Assembly (NCBI GenBank): GCA_027026295.1
Contig: JALVOR010000203.1
Span: forward strand, 1 to 13,728
DNA from: Anaerolineales bacterium
Lineage (GTDB): Bacteria; Chloroflexota; Anaerolineae; Anaerolineales; DRMV01
Direction: 5' to 3'
DNA: 13,728 nt
The position numbers were made by a program, and so were the translations under genes. How positions within the stretch are numbered: position 1 is the stretch's first letter; each line of letters opens with the position of its first letter. Positions 1-6,481 of the stretch are shown here, one piece after another. The notes beneath the pieces were generated by a model. The model was not told the origin of the DNA. It did not search any database and was given only the letters and a program-made list of their open reading frames with translations.

Positions 1-1
1 C

Positions 2-1021
2 AACATCCGTTTCCTGGTCATGTTAGGCGACCAAATCTACGCGGATTCCTGGTGGGGCAACGGCATCGGGAAAGTGGCACTCACCGAAGACGATTATCGC
101 GCCGTTTATTTGCACACCTGGAGTCACCCCGCCTGGCAAGGGCTGATGAAACACATGCCCGTGTTCATGATTTTGGACGACCACGAAGTGGACGACGACT
201 GGGCATGGACTTCCAGTGAGCGGTATGAGGGCTATCTGCCCAAATACCATCCCCTCATTCGGCGGCTGAAGAAATTCCCACCCGAAGCCCGCTACCTCAG
301 CCACCGCCGCATCCAGGCCGCTATCCAGACCTACTGGGAACATCAGGCCATGCACGCCCCGCCCCTCATCACCCCGCCGGAAGGCGTGAAACACGACCGC
401 CCGCTGATGCTCCCCGCCGACGAAGGCAATTTTGCCTACACCTTCACCTACGGTCCGGCAGCATTTTTCGTGATGGACACCCGCACCCAGCGCATCCACG
501 GGCGGCGGCTGCTCAACCACGCCCAATGGGAAGCCCTGGAAACCTGGCTGCTGGAAGTCAAAGGCCAGTTCCCCATCAAGTTCATCGTTTCATCGGTTTC
601 CATTTTGCACGACCTGTGGGGCGATTTTTCCAAAGACCGCTGGAACGGCTATCCCGATGAGCGGCGGCGGCTGCTGCACCTGCTGGCGGCCAACCGCGTC
701 GAAAACACCTTCATCCTCACCGGCGATCTGCACAGCGCCCATGCCGTGGAAACCGATCTGCGCACCCCCGACGGCGATACCATCACCCTGTGGGAATTCT
801 GCTCTTCACCCTTCGAGCAGACGCCCAACAAACTCGCGCCGCTGTTGAGCAAACGCCCCACCACCTACCCCATCATCCGCCATCGCGTGCATTTTCACCT
901 CGCCGAACCCAACGCCGGCCTGGTGAGCATCAAATTCGTGAACGGTAAACCGCAGGTGCGCTTCGAAATTTACGACCGCCGGGGCGTAGCCCGCCATGCC
1001 GTGGAGAGCAAACAAGGGTAA
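2..1021 (+). CDS. PhoD-like metallophosphatase, 5' end outside window
   Basis: The reading frame is open from the left edge (position 2) to the TAA at 1019-1021, so about 339 C-terminal residues are visible and the true start lies upstream. The ATG at 20 is internal, because the sequence before it (NIRFLV) is the beta strand that normally leads into the first metal-binding motif. Visible PhoD-family motifs, in order, are GDQIYAD just after the edge, DDHEVDDDW near 176-202, and GDLHSAH near 721-741. These supply the Asp, His and Asn/His metal ligands of a calcineurin-like two-metal centre. Family members are phosphodiesterases or phosphomonoesterases, often exported; whether this one has a signal peptide cannot be seen. 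The substrate is unknown. The family call is confident; specificity (alkaline phosphatase D versus another phosphoesterase) is not. Confidence 0.85.
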   Translation, partial: NIRFLVMLGDQIYADSWWGNGIGKVALTEDDYRAVYLHTWSHPAWQGLMKHMPVFMILDDHEVDDDWAWTSSERYEGYLPKYHPLIRRLKKFPPEARYLSHRRIQAAIQTYWEHQAMHAPPLITPPEGVKHDRPLMLPADEGNFAYTFTYGPAAFFVMDTRTQRIHGRRLLNHAQWEALETWLLEVKGQFPIKFIVSSVSILHDLWGDFSKDRWNGYPDERRRLLHLLAANRVENTFILTGDLHSAHAVETDLRTPDGDTITLWEFCSSPFEQTPNKLAPLLSKRPTTYPIIRHRVHFHLAEPNAGLVSIKFVNGKPQVRFEIYDRRGVARHAVESKQG

Positions 1022-1093
1022 AGGGTGCAAGCAAAGTATGTAGAAATGGCTGCCCGGTTATGGGGTGAGGGCAAAGAAACCACAAAACCCCTT

Positions 1094-1166
1094 CCTGGCG
1101 GGCTTGGCGTCATCTTGGAGGCCCTGGCGTTAAAAAATCCGTGTGTATTCGTGACTATCCGTGGCC
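1094..1166. repeat. Degenerate short-period intergenic repeat block
   Basis: Two adjoining blocks show roughly 10-bp periodicity. At 1137-1166 there are three exact 10-bp units, ATCCGTGTGT, ATTCGTGACT and ATCCGTGGCC. At 1094-1130 there are four degenerate copies of a CTTGGCG-like core (cctggcg, cttggcg, cttggag, cctggcg) with starts spaced 9, 11 and 9 bp apart. The two blocks are joined by a short A-rich stretch. On the minus strand they read as CACGGAT-type units followed by CGCCAAG-type units. From memory, not from any search, similar arrays occur in intergenic DNA of many environmental bacteria, including Chloroflexota. No function is visible. Confidence 0.5.
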
Positions 1167-1186
1167 CATCTTCCCAAGGCTGAACA

Positions 1187-1202
1187 GTTACACTTCTGTA
1201 AC
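1187..1202. promoter_or_regulatory. Inverted repeat GTTACA-N4-TGTAAC, candidate operator
   Basis: This is a perfect 6-bp inverted repeat with a 4-bp centre (CTTC). It lies about 55 bp upstream of the candidate -10 element of the YggT gene. Its symmetry and position fit a dimeric regulator site. No specific regulator is recognised, and a 6-bp palindrome could be chance. Confidence 0.3.
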
Positions 1203-1245
1203 ATTTGCCTGCACCCAAGAGTAAACTTCCAACACGGCAAAGCGT

Positions 1246-1267
1246 GTTTTTAAGGTAAAATAAAAAC
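1246..1267 (+). promoter_or_regulatory. Candidate promoter -10 inside an inverted repeat, upstream of yggT
   Basis: A TAAAAT hexamer at 1256-1261, preceded by GG, sits 30 bp before the TTG start of the YggT gene, so a transcript would begin near 1268. The hexamer is embedded in a perfect 7-bp inverted repeat: GTTTTTA at 1246-1252 and TAAAAAC at 1261-1267. No convincing -35 element is seen at the usual spacing. The same GGTARAAT string occurs in two other gene-upstream gaps of this window, at 5463-5470 and 9051-9058. Confidence 0.4.
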
Positions 1268-1290
1268 AATACCTCGCTCAGGAGCATCCT

Positions 1291-1560
1291 TTGACCGGTT
1301 TTCTCGTTTACCTCATCAACCTGGCGGCAAACATATTGATACTCCTCATCATCATAGACGCCGTCGTATCGTTCTTCCTTTCACCGCTGCACCCTTTCCG
1401 CTTTGCCCTCGATAAAATCGTCAACCCCATGCTTGACCCCATCCGGCGCATTTTGCCGCCCTTAGGCGGTTTCGACCTCAGCCCCATCGTACTGATTTTC
1501 CTTATTGACATCGTGCGCAATATTCTGGTACGCCTGCTATGGTCCCTGTCTATCCAATGA
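1291..1560 (+). CDS. YggT family integral membrane protein
   Basis: An 89-residue protein with two hydrophobic segments, about residues 4-30 and 66-84, separated by an amphipathic loop containing FRFALDKIVNPMLDPIRRIL. The pattern 'P..P.R...PP.GG.DLSPIV' before the second helix is characteristic of YggT-family proteins. These are small inner-membrane proteins linked in other bacteria to cell shape, division-site function or osmotic tolerance; the molecular role is not settled. The start is the rare TTG at 1291, supported by AGGAG at 1280-1284 with 6-nt spacing and by the absence of an in-frame ATG nearby. The DUF167 gene follows after 10 nt, a pairing (yggT-yggU) common in many bacteria. Confidence 0.85.
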   Translation: MTGFLVYLINLAANILILLIIIDAVVSFFLSPLHPFRFALDKIVNPMLDPIRRILPPLGGFDLSPIVLIFLIDIVRNILVRLLWSLSIQ

Positions 1561-1570
1561 GGTACGCCCC

Positions 1571-1885
1571 ATGAAACGAGATTTTCATTTTCACAGTGGC
1601 AAGCACGGCGCAGCCCTTGCCATCCGGGTAACGCCGCGGGCTTCCCGCAACGAAATCGCCGAAATTCTCAGCGATGGCACGGTGCGGGTGCGCCTGACTG
1701 CACCGCCGGTAGAAGGCAAAGCCAATGAAGCACTAATCAAATTCCTGGCAAAAGTGTTGGGCATCGCCCCCTCGCACCTGGAAATCGTCGCCGGGAAAAC
1801 CGGGCGCGATAAACTGGTCTCCATCGTAGACATGGACGTGGAAACCGCCCAAAGCAAAATTCTGGACTATCTTGAAAAAGCCTGA
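1571..1885 (+). CDS. DUF167 / YggU family protein
   Basis: A 104-residue protein beginning MKRDFHF. It contains the family hallmark stretches VTPRASRNEI, VRLTAPPVEGKANEAL and GKTGRDK. The start is set at the ATG at 1571: GAGG at 1559-1562 lies 8 nt upstream and overlaps the stop codon of the YggT gene, so the two genes are probably translationally coupled. An in-frame extension to 1505 would overlap the coding sequence of yggT and is not credible. YggU-like proteins are small, soluble alpha/beta proteins of unknown biochemical function. The length is typical (about 95-110 residues). The gene ends 28 bp before a strong bidirectional hairpin terminator. Confidence 0.88.
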   Translation: MKRDFHFHSGKHGAALAIRVTPRASRNEIAEILSDGTVRVRLTAPPVEGKANEALIKFLAKVLGIAPSHLEIVAGKTGRDKLVSIVDMDVETAQSKILDYLEKA

Positions 1886-1912
1886 CGCCACACCGGAACA
1901 AGCCTGAAAACG

Positions 1913-1941
1913 AAAAGCCCTCCGCTTTTGGAGGGCTTTTT
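1913..1941. terminator. Bidirectional intrinsic terminator between convergent genes
   Basis: A perfect 11-bp stem (1913-1923 paired with 1930-1940) encloses a 6-nt loop (GCTTTT). The arms read AAAAGCCCTCC and GGAGGGCTTTT, with a U-run on the plus strand and an A-run preceding the stem, so it works as a rho-independent terminator in both directions. It sits 28 bp after the DUF167 stop and 23 bp from the stop of the minus-strand NTPase gene, serving both converging units. Confidence 0.92.
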
Positions 1942-1963
1942 CTTGCTACCATTACTGCCTTGG

Positions 1964-4492
1964 CTATACGAAGCCGTATTGCGTTGGCGACGGCAGATGC
2001 ACCCCGCCAATCGTCAACAGCCACACAGCATCGAAAGCCGCATCGCGCAACTGCCCCACCCGGTCGAACATCAGGGCATAAATAGAACGCCCCCAGTCTT
2101 CCCTGGGATAGAACGGCACCCGTGCCAGCGCGGCTTCCTTTTGCTCGGTGGTCCCCTTTTCCAACAGGCGGTGGAACAGCGCCATGGCAGGCTCGCCGGG
2201 GGCAACGCCCACGCCATGGTCGGCAGCAAACGCCAGCAGCCACGGCTCTTCGTGCAAGGGGCGCAACGCCTGCGGCACAAAAGGCGACATCTTCTTCGCC
2301 CGCTCGACGATGGCAGCCGCCACATCGCGCACCACCCACTGGCTGTCTTCCACCTGCACCTGCTCCAGAATTTCCCGCGCCCAATTCTGCGGCACGCGAG
2401 ACAGGCCATACACCGCTGCACGCCGCACCCGCAAGTCATCCCGCACGCCAATGGCTTCCCGCAGCGTCGGGTAGCCTTCCGCGGGATGGTTGGCGAGGGC
2501 TTCAGCAGCAATGCGCCGCTGTGCGTCGTCGCCGGAAAGCAACACCGAGGCCACTTCTTCCAGCGCCGGTGCCGTGCCCACAGCGACCAGGGCCAGCGCC
2601 GCCGCCCGCTGCACCATGCGGCTGGGGTCGCTCAACATACTGGCGAGGTCATCGACGGCTTTGGCATCGCGCGTCAACCCCGCCCCCAAAGCCCCCAGCC
2701 ACCGCACGGTCAAGTCGGTGTGCGCCAGCAGCCGGCGGAAAAGCACGCCCATGCCCCGCTCGCCCGAAAGCGCCAATGCCGTCGCCGCCCGGGCGCGCAT
2801 TCTGAACGGCGTGGAAACATCGACCAGCAACGCCGCCAGGTAACGCAGCACCTCAGGCCGCCACGGTGCATTGTTGCGCACATAAGACAACGCCCGCCCG
2901 GCAGCCAGCGCAGGCAGGTGCGTTGCCACATCATCTTTGTCCAGCAGTGCAACGGTCACCTGCGCGCCTTTGCCCGAAGCAGCCAGGAAACCCAACGCCG
3001 CGGTGCGGCCTTCCCACCAATCGCCGCTCACAAGGCGCTTTTCTCCCCCCATGCCAGCCAACGCCCGCCCCGCCAGGTAAGCCTGCATCAGCGGATGCAC
3101 GAAGCCCACCCGTGAACCCCGATGGGCCACCAGCACGCCGCTTTCCAACAACTCAGGCAGCAGACGACGCACCTTGGGCTTGCGTCGCTTTTTCTTGTCG
3201 CTCGCGGCGGCTTCGCCTTCTTCTTCGGCTTCCTCTTCAGGCGCAGGCTCCGCTTCTTTCCACGCCTTGCTGCCTTTGCCCGCCTCACTGGCCGGCAAAC
3301 TGTCGCCGGGGCCCAGCACCAGTTGCAACGCTAAGGCTTCGAGAGCAGGCACTTTACGCTCCATATCGGACAACACACGGCGCAAATAAGCAATCCACGC
3401 ATTGCCAATGCCCGTGCCGACCACGTCACCGGCATACGCCGCCCACGCCTGCAAAGTAAGTTCCAGCGGCGAATAAGCCGCAACGGGCCTCAGCAGCCAC
3501 CGGTTGAGCATACGAGGGTCGAGAGGTTGTGGAACGCCATCTACCTGCTTCAGCATGGGCAGAATATCTTGCACCCACACCTTGCCCCAGCGGTGCAGGA
3601 ACGCCGCGGCTTCGACTTCCGACCACAGCGCCATGGTCACCGGATGCAGCCCCAACGCCTGCAAGCCGTTGGCGTGCTCAGGGGAAGCCGCAACGACCAT
3701 GCGCACATTGGGGTGGGATTCCAGCACTTCGCCCAGGAAAGCAGCGAGGAGGGGCTGGCGCGTGGGCGACATCTCGTCTGCACCATCGACCAGCAAGAGC
3801 ACTTTGCCGCTCGCCAGGGCCTGCGGCAGTTGCCGCTGCAGTCCCTTGAGCAGGTTTTCGGGCATGTAACGTCCGAGTGCGCGCACCAGCACATCCACCG
3901 GCGCGGCGCCATCGGGCCCGGGCAGCGCCAGATCAGCGACATGCACCAGTACGGGAATCATGCCTTTCAGCGCCCCCAGGCGTTCATCGTTACGGATAGC
4001 CAGCAGCGCCAGGTAAGCCAGTGCGGTGGATTTGCCCGACCCAAACCGCCCCAGCAAGAGCAGGTTTGCCCCACCCTGCAATGCGTGCGTCAGCGTAACT
4101 GCGGGGTAACGATACAGAGCGGCCATTTCGGGGAAGTCGGGCATGTAAGGCGCGGCCAGCGAAGCAATGTCGTCGGGGCGGTATTCGCCTTCGGGCACGT
4201 AGGCGGGCGGTGGTGCCATCACCCGCGGGGTAATCAACACGCTTTCCAGCGGGAAGAGCGGTGCTGCCAGATGGGCTTTTTCCAGATAAATTTCCAGCCA
4301 GCGCCGCCACCGTCCGCTCACGCGCTTCATCCGCTCAGCCTGGCGCGCCGCCCGGCGGGCATCATAGTCGGCCTTCCATTTTTGCACCGTGGGGAAAAGG
4401 CGCGTCAGAAAGTACCAGAACAGGCTACCAGCAAAAACGCCTGCCCAAAACCAAAAAGGAGAAAAAGGAGGAAATCGAAGAAAACGGTTCAT
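1964..4492 (-). CDS. Membrane-anchored NACHT-type STAND NTPase with HEAT-like repeats
   Basis: An 842-residue protein. Residues about 10-34 form one hydrophobic helix (SPFWFWAGVFAGSLFWYFL), followed by a basic stretch that predicts a cytoplasmic body. The P-loop is GRFGSGKST at 148-156. Walker B is VLLLVDGADE at 231-240, with the DGxDE form typical of NACHT domains. A winged-helix/arm motif FVHPLMQAYLAGRAL at 464-478 matches the 'F.H..fQEYlA' signature of NACHT/STAND proteins. A charged linker (about 415-442, Glu-rich then Lys/Arg-rich) precedes it. From about 490 to the end are Ala/Leu-rich helical pairs that read as HEAT/armadillo-like repeats (for example TVRWLGALGAG, MVQRAAALALVAVG). STAND NTPases are signal-activated switches that oligomerise; here the repeats would be the sensor. 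No catalytic effector is fused. The gene's ATG overlaps the stop of the upstream zinc-ribbon gene (ATGA). Confidence 0.82.
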   Translation of the reverse strand: MNRFLRFPPFSPFWFWAGVFAGSLFWYFLTRLFPTVQKWKADYDARRAARQAERMKRVSGRWRRWLEIYLEKAHLAAPLFPLESVLITPRVMAPPPAYVPEGEYRPDDIASLAAPYMPDFPEMAALYRYPAVTLTHALQGGANLLLLGRFGSGKSTALAYLALLAIRNDERLGALKGMIPVLVHVADLALPGPDGAAPVDVLVRALGRYMPENLLKGLQRQLPQALASGKVLLLVDGADEMSPTRQPLLAAFLGEVLESHPNVRMVVAASPEHANGLQALGLHPVTMALWSEVEAAAFLHRWGKVWVQDILPMLKQVDGVPQPLDPRMLNRWLLRPVAAYSPLELTLQAWAAYAGDVVGTGIGNAWIAYLRRVLSDMERKVPALEALALQLVLGPGDSLPASEAGKGSKAWKEAEPAPEEEAEEEGEAAASDKKKRRKPKVRRLLPELLESGVLVAHRGSRVGFVHPLMQAYLAGRALAGMGGEKRLVSGDWWEGRTAALGFLAASGKGAQVTVALLDKDDVATHLPALAAGRALSYVRNNAPWRPEVLRYLAALLVDVSTPFRMRARAATALALSGERGMGVLFRRLLAHTDLTVRWLGALGAGLTRDAKAVDDLASMLSDPSRMVQRAAALALVAVGTAPALEEVASVLLSGDDAQRRIAAEALANHPAEGYPTLREAIGVRDDLRVRRAAVYGLSRVPQNWAREILEQVQVEDSQWVVRDVAAAIVERAKKMSPFVPQALRPLHEEPWLLAFAADHGVGVAPGEPAMALFHRLLEKGTTEQKEAALARVPFYPREDWGRSIYALMFDRVGQLRDAAFDAVWLLTIGGVHLPSPTQYGFV

Positions 4493-5187
4493 GGGACGTA
4501 GAGAATACGTTTACAGGTGCGGCAAAAGACCAGGGCATCGCCGCTGCGAGCAGCACGGACCAAATCAGGCGTCAACGGCGCGCCGCAAGCAGTGCAGGCG
4601 TGATCTTCCACCGCGGCAATGGCCAAACCGCCGCGACTTTGCCGCAGACGTTCATAAGTTGTCAGCGCATCAGGCGGCACTTCCGCTGCCAACGCCGCCC
4701 GACGGCCGTCAAGGGAAGCCAAACGCTGTTGCAAATCATCCAGTTCACCCCGCCAGCGGGTTTCCTGCTGCAGCCGCTCGTGGCGCACAGCCTGCAGGCG
4801 TCCTTCGGCTGCGCGCTGCGCTGCTTCGGCTTCCTCGGCAGCAACCATGGCTTCCAGTTGGGCGTCTTCCCGCCGGGAAAGCAAGCGCTTGAGGGCTCCA
4901 ACCTCTTTCTGCAAATCCTGCAATTCCTTGGGGTTGCGCACCGAACCGCTATAGAGCATTTCTTCGGAACGGCGAATTTTCATCCGCACGGCCTCGGCTT
5001 CAGCCTCAGCCTGCCGAAGGGCATGCCGGGCGCGCTGCAACCGCTCGCTGGCCGCACGGGCTGTGGCTTCAGCACTTTCCACCGCGTGATGGTCGGCAAG
5101 GCGGGCCTCTAAGGCTGCAACGCGTTTCGACAAGTCGTCGCGAGTGCTATCCACTTGCTGCAATTGATACAACTGAAAAGCCAGCAT
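4489..5187 (-). CDS. Coiled-coil protein with C-terminal C4 zinc ribbon
   Basis: A 232-residue protein read from the ATG at 5187. Residues about 5-170 are almost continuous heptad-type helix rich in Glu, Ala, Arg and Leu, interrupted by SGSVRNPKELQDLQKEV (about 80-96), a signature of this widespread family. The C terminus is a four-Cys zinc ribbon: C198-x2-C201 and C222-x2-C225, near the end ILYVP. Family members are usually 230-250 residues and are thought to act in nucleic-acid or protein binding; the exact function is unknown. The start at 5187 is preferred over an extension to 5403: the residues upstream look non-coding, and a TTGATT-N17-TATAAT promoter would place the transcript start on this ATG. 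The stop overlaps the start of the NACHT gene. Confidence 0.85.
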   Translation of the reverse strand: MLAFQLYQLQQVDSTRDDLSKRVAALEARLADHHAVESAEATARAASERLQRARHALRQAEAEAEAVRMKIRRSEEMLYSGSVRNPKELQDLQKEVGALKRLLSRREDAQLEAMVAAEEAEAAQRAAEGRLQAVRHERLQQETRWRGELDDLQQRLASLDGRRAALAAEVPPDALTTYERLRQSRGGLAIAAVEDHACTACGAPLTPDLVRAARSGDALVFCRTCKRILYVP

Positions 5188-5193
5188 GCTATG

Positions 5194-5222
5194 ATTATAG
5201 AGGTGTTCGGCGGGAAAATCAA
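5194..5222 (-). promoter_or_regulatory. Sigma-70-type promoter giving a predicted leaderless mRNA
   Basis: On the minus strand the -35 hexamer is TTGATT (5222-5217) and the -10 hexamer is a consensus TATAAT (5199-5194), with a 17-bp spacer. Counting 7 nt from the end of the -10 puts transcription start at 5187, which is the A of the zinc-ribbon gene's ATG. There is therefore no room for a Shine-Dalgarno sequence in the mRNA. Confidence 0.75.
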
Positions 5223-5387
5223 GCAGCGTACGACAAAACCCCGACGCTTTCCATTTGAAGAGGGGAAACAAAAAGGAGGCATGGTGAAAACGCGCAATGC
5301 ACAGGAAGGTGCTCTCTAACACATCGGCGAAGGGCAAACGGTTGTCAAGGGAAGGTGAAACCCCAACGAAAAGCGTGCTCATCGGCG

Positions 5388-5409
5388 GGCACCGTTGCGG
5401 CACCGTTGC
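5388..5409. repeat. 11-bp exact tandem repeat, candidate operator
   Basis: The unit GGCACCGTTGC occurs twice, head to tail, at 5388-5398 and 5399-5409. The 11-bp period puts the two copies on about the same face of the helix. It lies about 55 bp upstream of the rightward -10-like element. This could be a tandem activator site or chance. Confidence 0.35.
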
Positions 5410-5461
5410 AAAACCACCTCAAACGCAACGAAACTAAAACGCGCACCGTCGCCGGACGTCA

Positions 5462-5470
5462 TGGTAGAAT
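5462..5470 (+). promoter_or_regulatory. Candidate extended -10 promoter for the secretion cassette
   Basis: TGGTAGAAT at 5462-5470 combines a TGn extension with a TAGAAT hexamer, which could compensate for the lack of a recognisable -35. Transcription would start near 5477, leaving a leader of about 50 nt before the ATG at 5527. Confidence 0.45.
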
Positions 5471-5526
5471 TTCGGTGACCATATAGCATCACTGCAATTT
5501 TTTATCCCAAGTTTTTGGAGGCTATC

Positions 5527-5928
5527 ATGCGCCTGTCCAAACCTCGTTTGCTGTTCGTTACCGCCTTACTCGTGTTGCTGGCCGTGCTGGCTTACGGCTT
5601 TGCTGCACAGAACACCGTGAACGCCTCTTATGCCGGCGATGGCAGCGGTGTTGTCCAGGGCTATACCGTCAACGCAAGCTTCACGCTGAACAGCAGTGAC
5701 CCTTCCCTCGTTGACAGGGTCACGCTGACGCTCAACCAAAGCGCCACTGAGGTCCATCTTGCGCTGGGGCTCGACACCAGCACCCCGCCCGATGGGACCG
5801 CCGATACGACGTCGAGCTGGGTCAACTGCAGCAATACAAGCGGCAACACCTGGTCGTGTGACGTGACAGGCTTGAGCGACCGCACAGTGGAAGACATTGT
5901 TAGCGTGCGCGTCGTCGCCACGCAATAA
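5527..5928 (+). CDS. Small exported protein, SipW-cassette (AANTV/AGDGSG) type
   Basis: A 133-residue protein. Residues 1-27 form a signal sequence: basic MRLSKPR, then a hydrophobic core ending AYGFAA, followed by QNTVNASYAGDGSGVVQGYT. The mature part (about 106 residues) is Ser/Thr/Asn-rich, predicted all-beta, with two Cys (in VNCSN and WSCDV) that could form a disulfide. The combination of an AAxNTV motif after the signal, AGDGSG and then a beta-rich domain with 'VDRVTLTL' matches a secreted family I recall from Chloroflexota encoded beside ER-type signal peptidases. The start is the ATG at 5527, with GGAGG at 5517-5521 and 5-nt spacing; the in-frame TTG at 5515 overlaps that ribosome site and is rejected. 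Probably a surface or matrix component and a substrate of the adjacent peptidase; this role is inferred. Confidence 0.75.
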   Translation: MRLSKPRLLFVTALLVLLAVLAYGFAAQNTVNASYAGDGSGVVQGYTVNASFTLNSSDPSLVDRVTLTLNQSATEVHLALGLDTSTPPDGTADTTSSWVNCSNTSGNTWSCDVTGLSDRTVEDIVSVRVVATQ

Positions 5929-5956
5929 CCAACTCGTGACAACATCCCTTTTCATC

Positions 5957-5984
5957 AGGCGCGGCGCTCCCTGCCGCGCCTTTT
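5957..5984 (+). terminator. Hairpin with short U-run between exported protein and peptidase (possible attenuator)
   Basis: A perfect 9-bp GC-rich stem pairs 5957-5965 with 5973-5981 around a 7-nt loop (GCTCCCT), and is followed by T residues to 5984. It lies 28 bp after the stop of the exported-protein gene and 10 bp before the ATG of the signal peptidase. The short U-run suggests partial termination, which would make much more of the first protein than of the peptidase and its followers. Confidence 0.6.
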
Positions 5985-5994
5985 GGCGTATTCC

Positions 5995-6471
5995 ATGAAA
6001 CAGTTGAAGCGCGCAAGGCTGGGACACGCCGCCCTTGCCGCTCTGCTGCTGGCTTTCGGCATTTTCATGTGGCCTGCCAGGCTGGGCGGCGATATGTACT
6101 ATGTCATGCTCACCGGTCCCAGTATGGAACCCCATTTCCACCTGGGCGACTTGGTGCTGGTGCGCCGGGCGTCGGTTTACCAACCAGGCGAAGCCGTGCT
6201 CTACATGCACCCCAAGATCGGGTTCGTGTTCCACCGCATTGCAGGCTTCGACAAACAAGGGCGTTTTATCCTGCGCGGCGACAACAACGCTTGGGATGAC
6301 CCCTACCATCCTTCCCGTGAAGAAATCATGGGCGTCTTCGTAGCCCGGGTCCCCCGGTTGGGTCAAATGTTGCAAAGCATCCGCACGCCGGGGGTGATCG
6401 CCCTGCTGGTCGTCCTGTCTGCCGTCTTCCTGTTTACCGCTCCCGCCGACGAGGACGAGACGCTCCCATAG
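5995..6471 (+). CDS. ER-type (SipW-like) signal peptidase I, S26B
   Basis: A 158-residue membrane protease read from the ATG at 5995. There is an N-terminal TM helix (about 10-28) and a C-terminal TM helix (about residues 129-147). The catalytic serine is S43 in TGPSMEP. The second catalytic position is H80 in FHRIAGF, where the usual bacterial enzyme has Lys, so this is the Ser/His archaeal/ER/SipW class. The conserved box RGDNNAWDDP (G95, D96, D101) supports this. SipW-class enzymes process a restricted set of surface or matrix proteins, typically encoded next door. The upstream exported protein and the downstream repeat protein are the obvious candidates. No good Shine-Dalgarno is present; a GC-rich hairpin ends 10 nt before the start, and an in-frame TTG at 5983 lies inside that hairpin. 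The DUF5305 gene starts 10 nt after the stop. Confidence 0.9.
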   Translation: MKQLKRARLGHAALAALLLAFGIFMWPARLGGDMYYVMLTGPSMEPHFHLGDLVLVRRASVYQPGEAVLYMHPKIGFVFHRIAGFDKQGRFILRGDNNAWDDPYHPSREEIMGVFVARVPRLGQMLQSIRTPGVIALLVVLSAVFLFTAPADEDETLP

Positions 6472-6481
6472 GAAAACCGTC

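Larger units (their letters stand above)
5188..5526. other. Divergent intergenic region, 339 bp
   Basis: This gap separates the leftward zinc-ribbon/NTPase unit from the rightward secretion cassette. It holds a well-formed leftward promoter (5194-5222), a rightward -10-like element (5462-5470) and an exact 11-bp tandem duplication (5388-5409). I see no credible gene in it. A 12-codon frame at 5281-5319 has an AGGAGG only 1 nt before its ATG and is not called. Confidence 0.6.

Noticed and set aside
1928..3115. A 395-codon open frame on the plus strand opposite the NACHT gene
   Set aside because: The translation is rich in His, Arg, Pro and Gln with no domain or hydrophobic pattern, typical of the antisense of a GC-rich Ala/Leu gene. 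The minus strand has clear NACHT motifs.
3527..4501. A 324-codon open frame on the plus strand opposite the 5' part of the NACHT gene
   Set aside because: Same antisense composition, no ribosome site, and it lies directly over the Walker A and B coding region of the minus-strand gene.
5281..5319. A 12-codon frame after an AGGAGG in the divergent gap
   Set aside because: The ribosome site is only 1 nt from the ATG, the peptide has no feature, and no promoter or conservation can be shown.
5188..5403. N-terminal extension of the zinc-ribbon protein to 5403
   Set aside because: The added residues are not family-like, and the consensus promoter lies inside this stretch, so it would not be transcribed as coding sequence from that promoter.
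5475..5492. GTGA-N10-TCAC, resembling a CRP/FNR-type site
   Set aside because: The arms are only 4 bp and the spacing is not the family's usual 6 bp; chance is likely.
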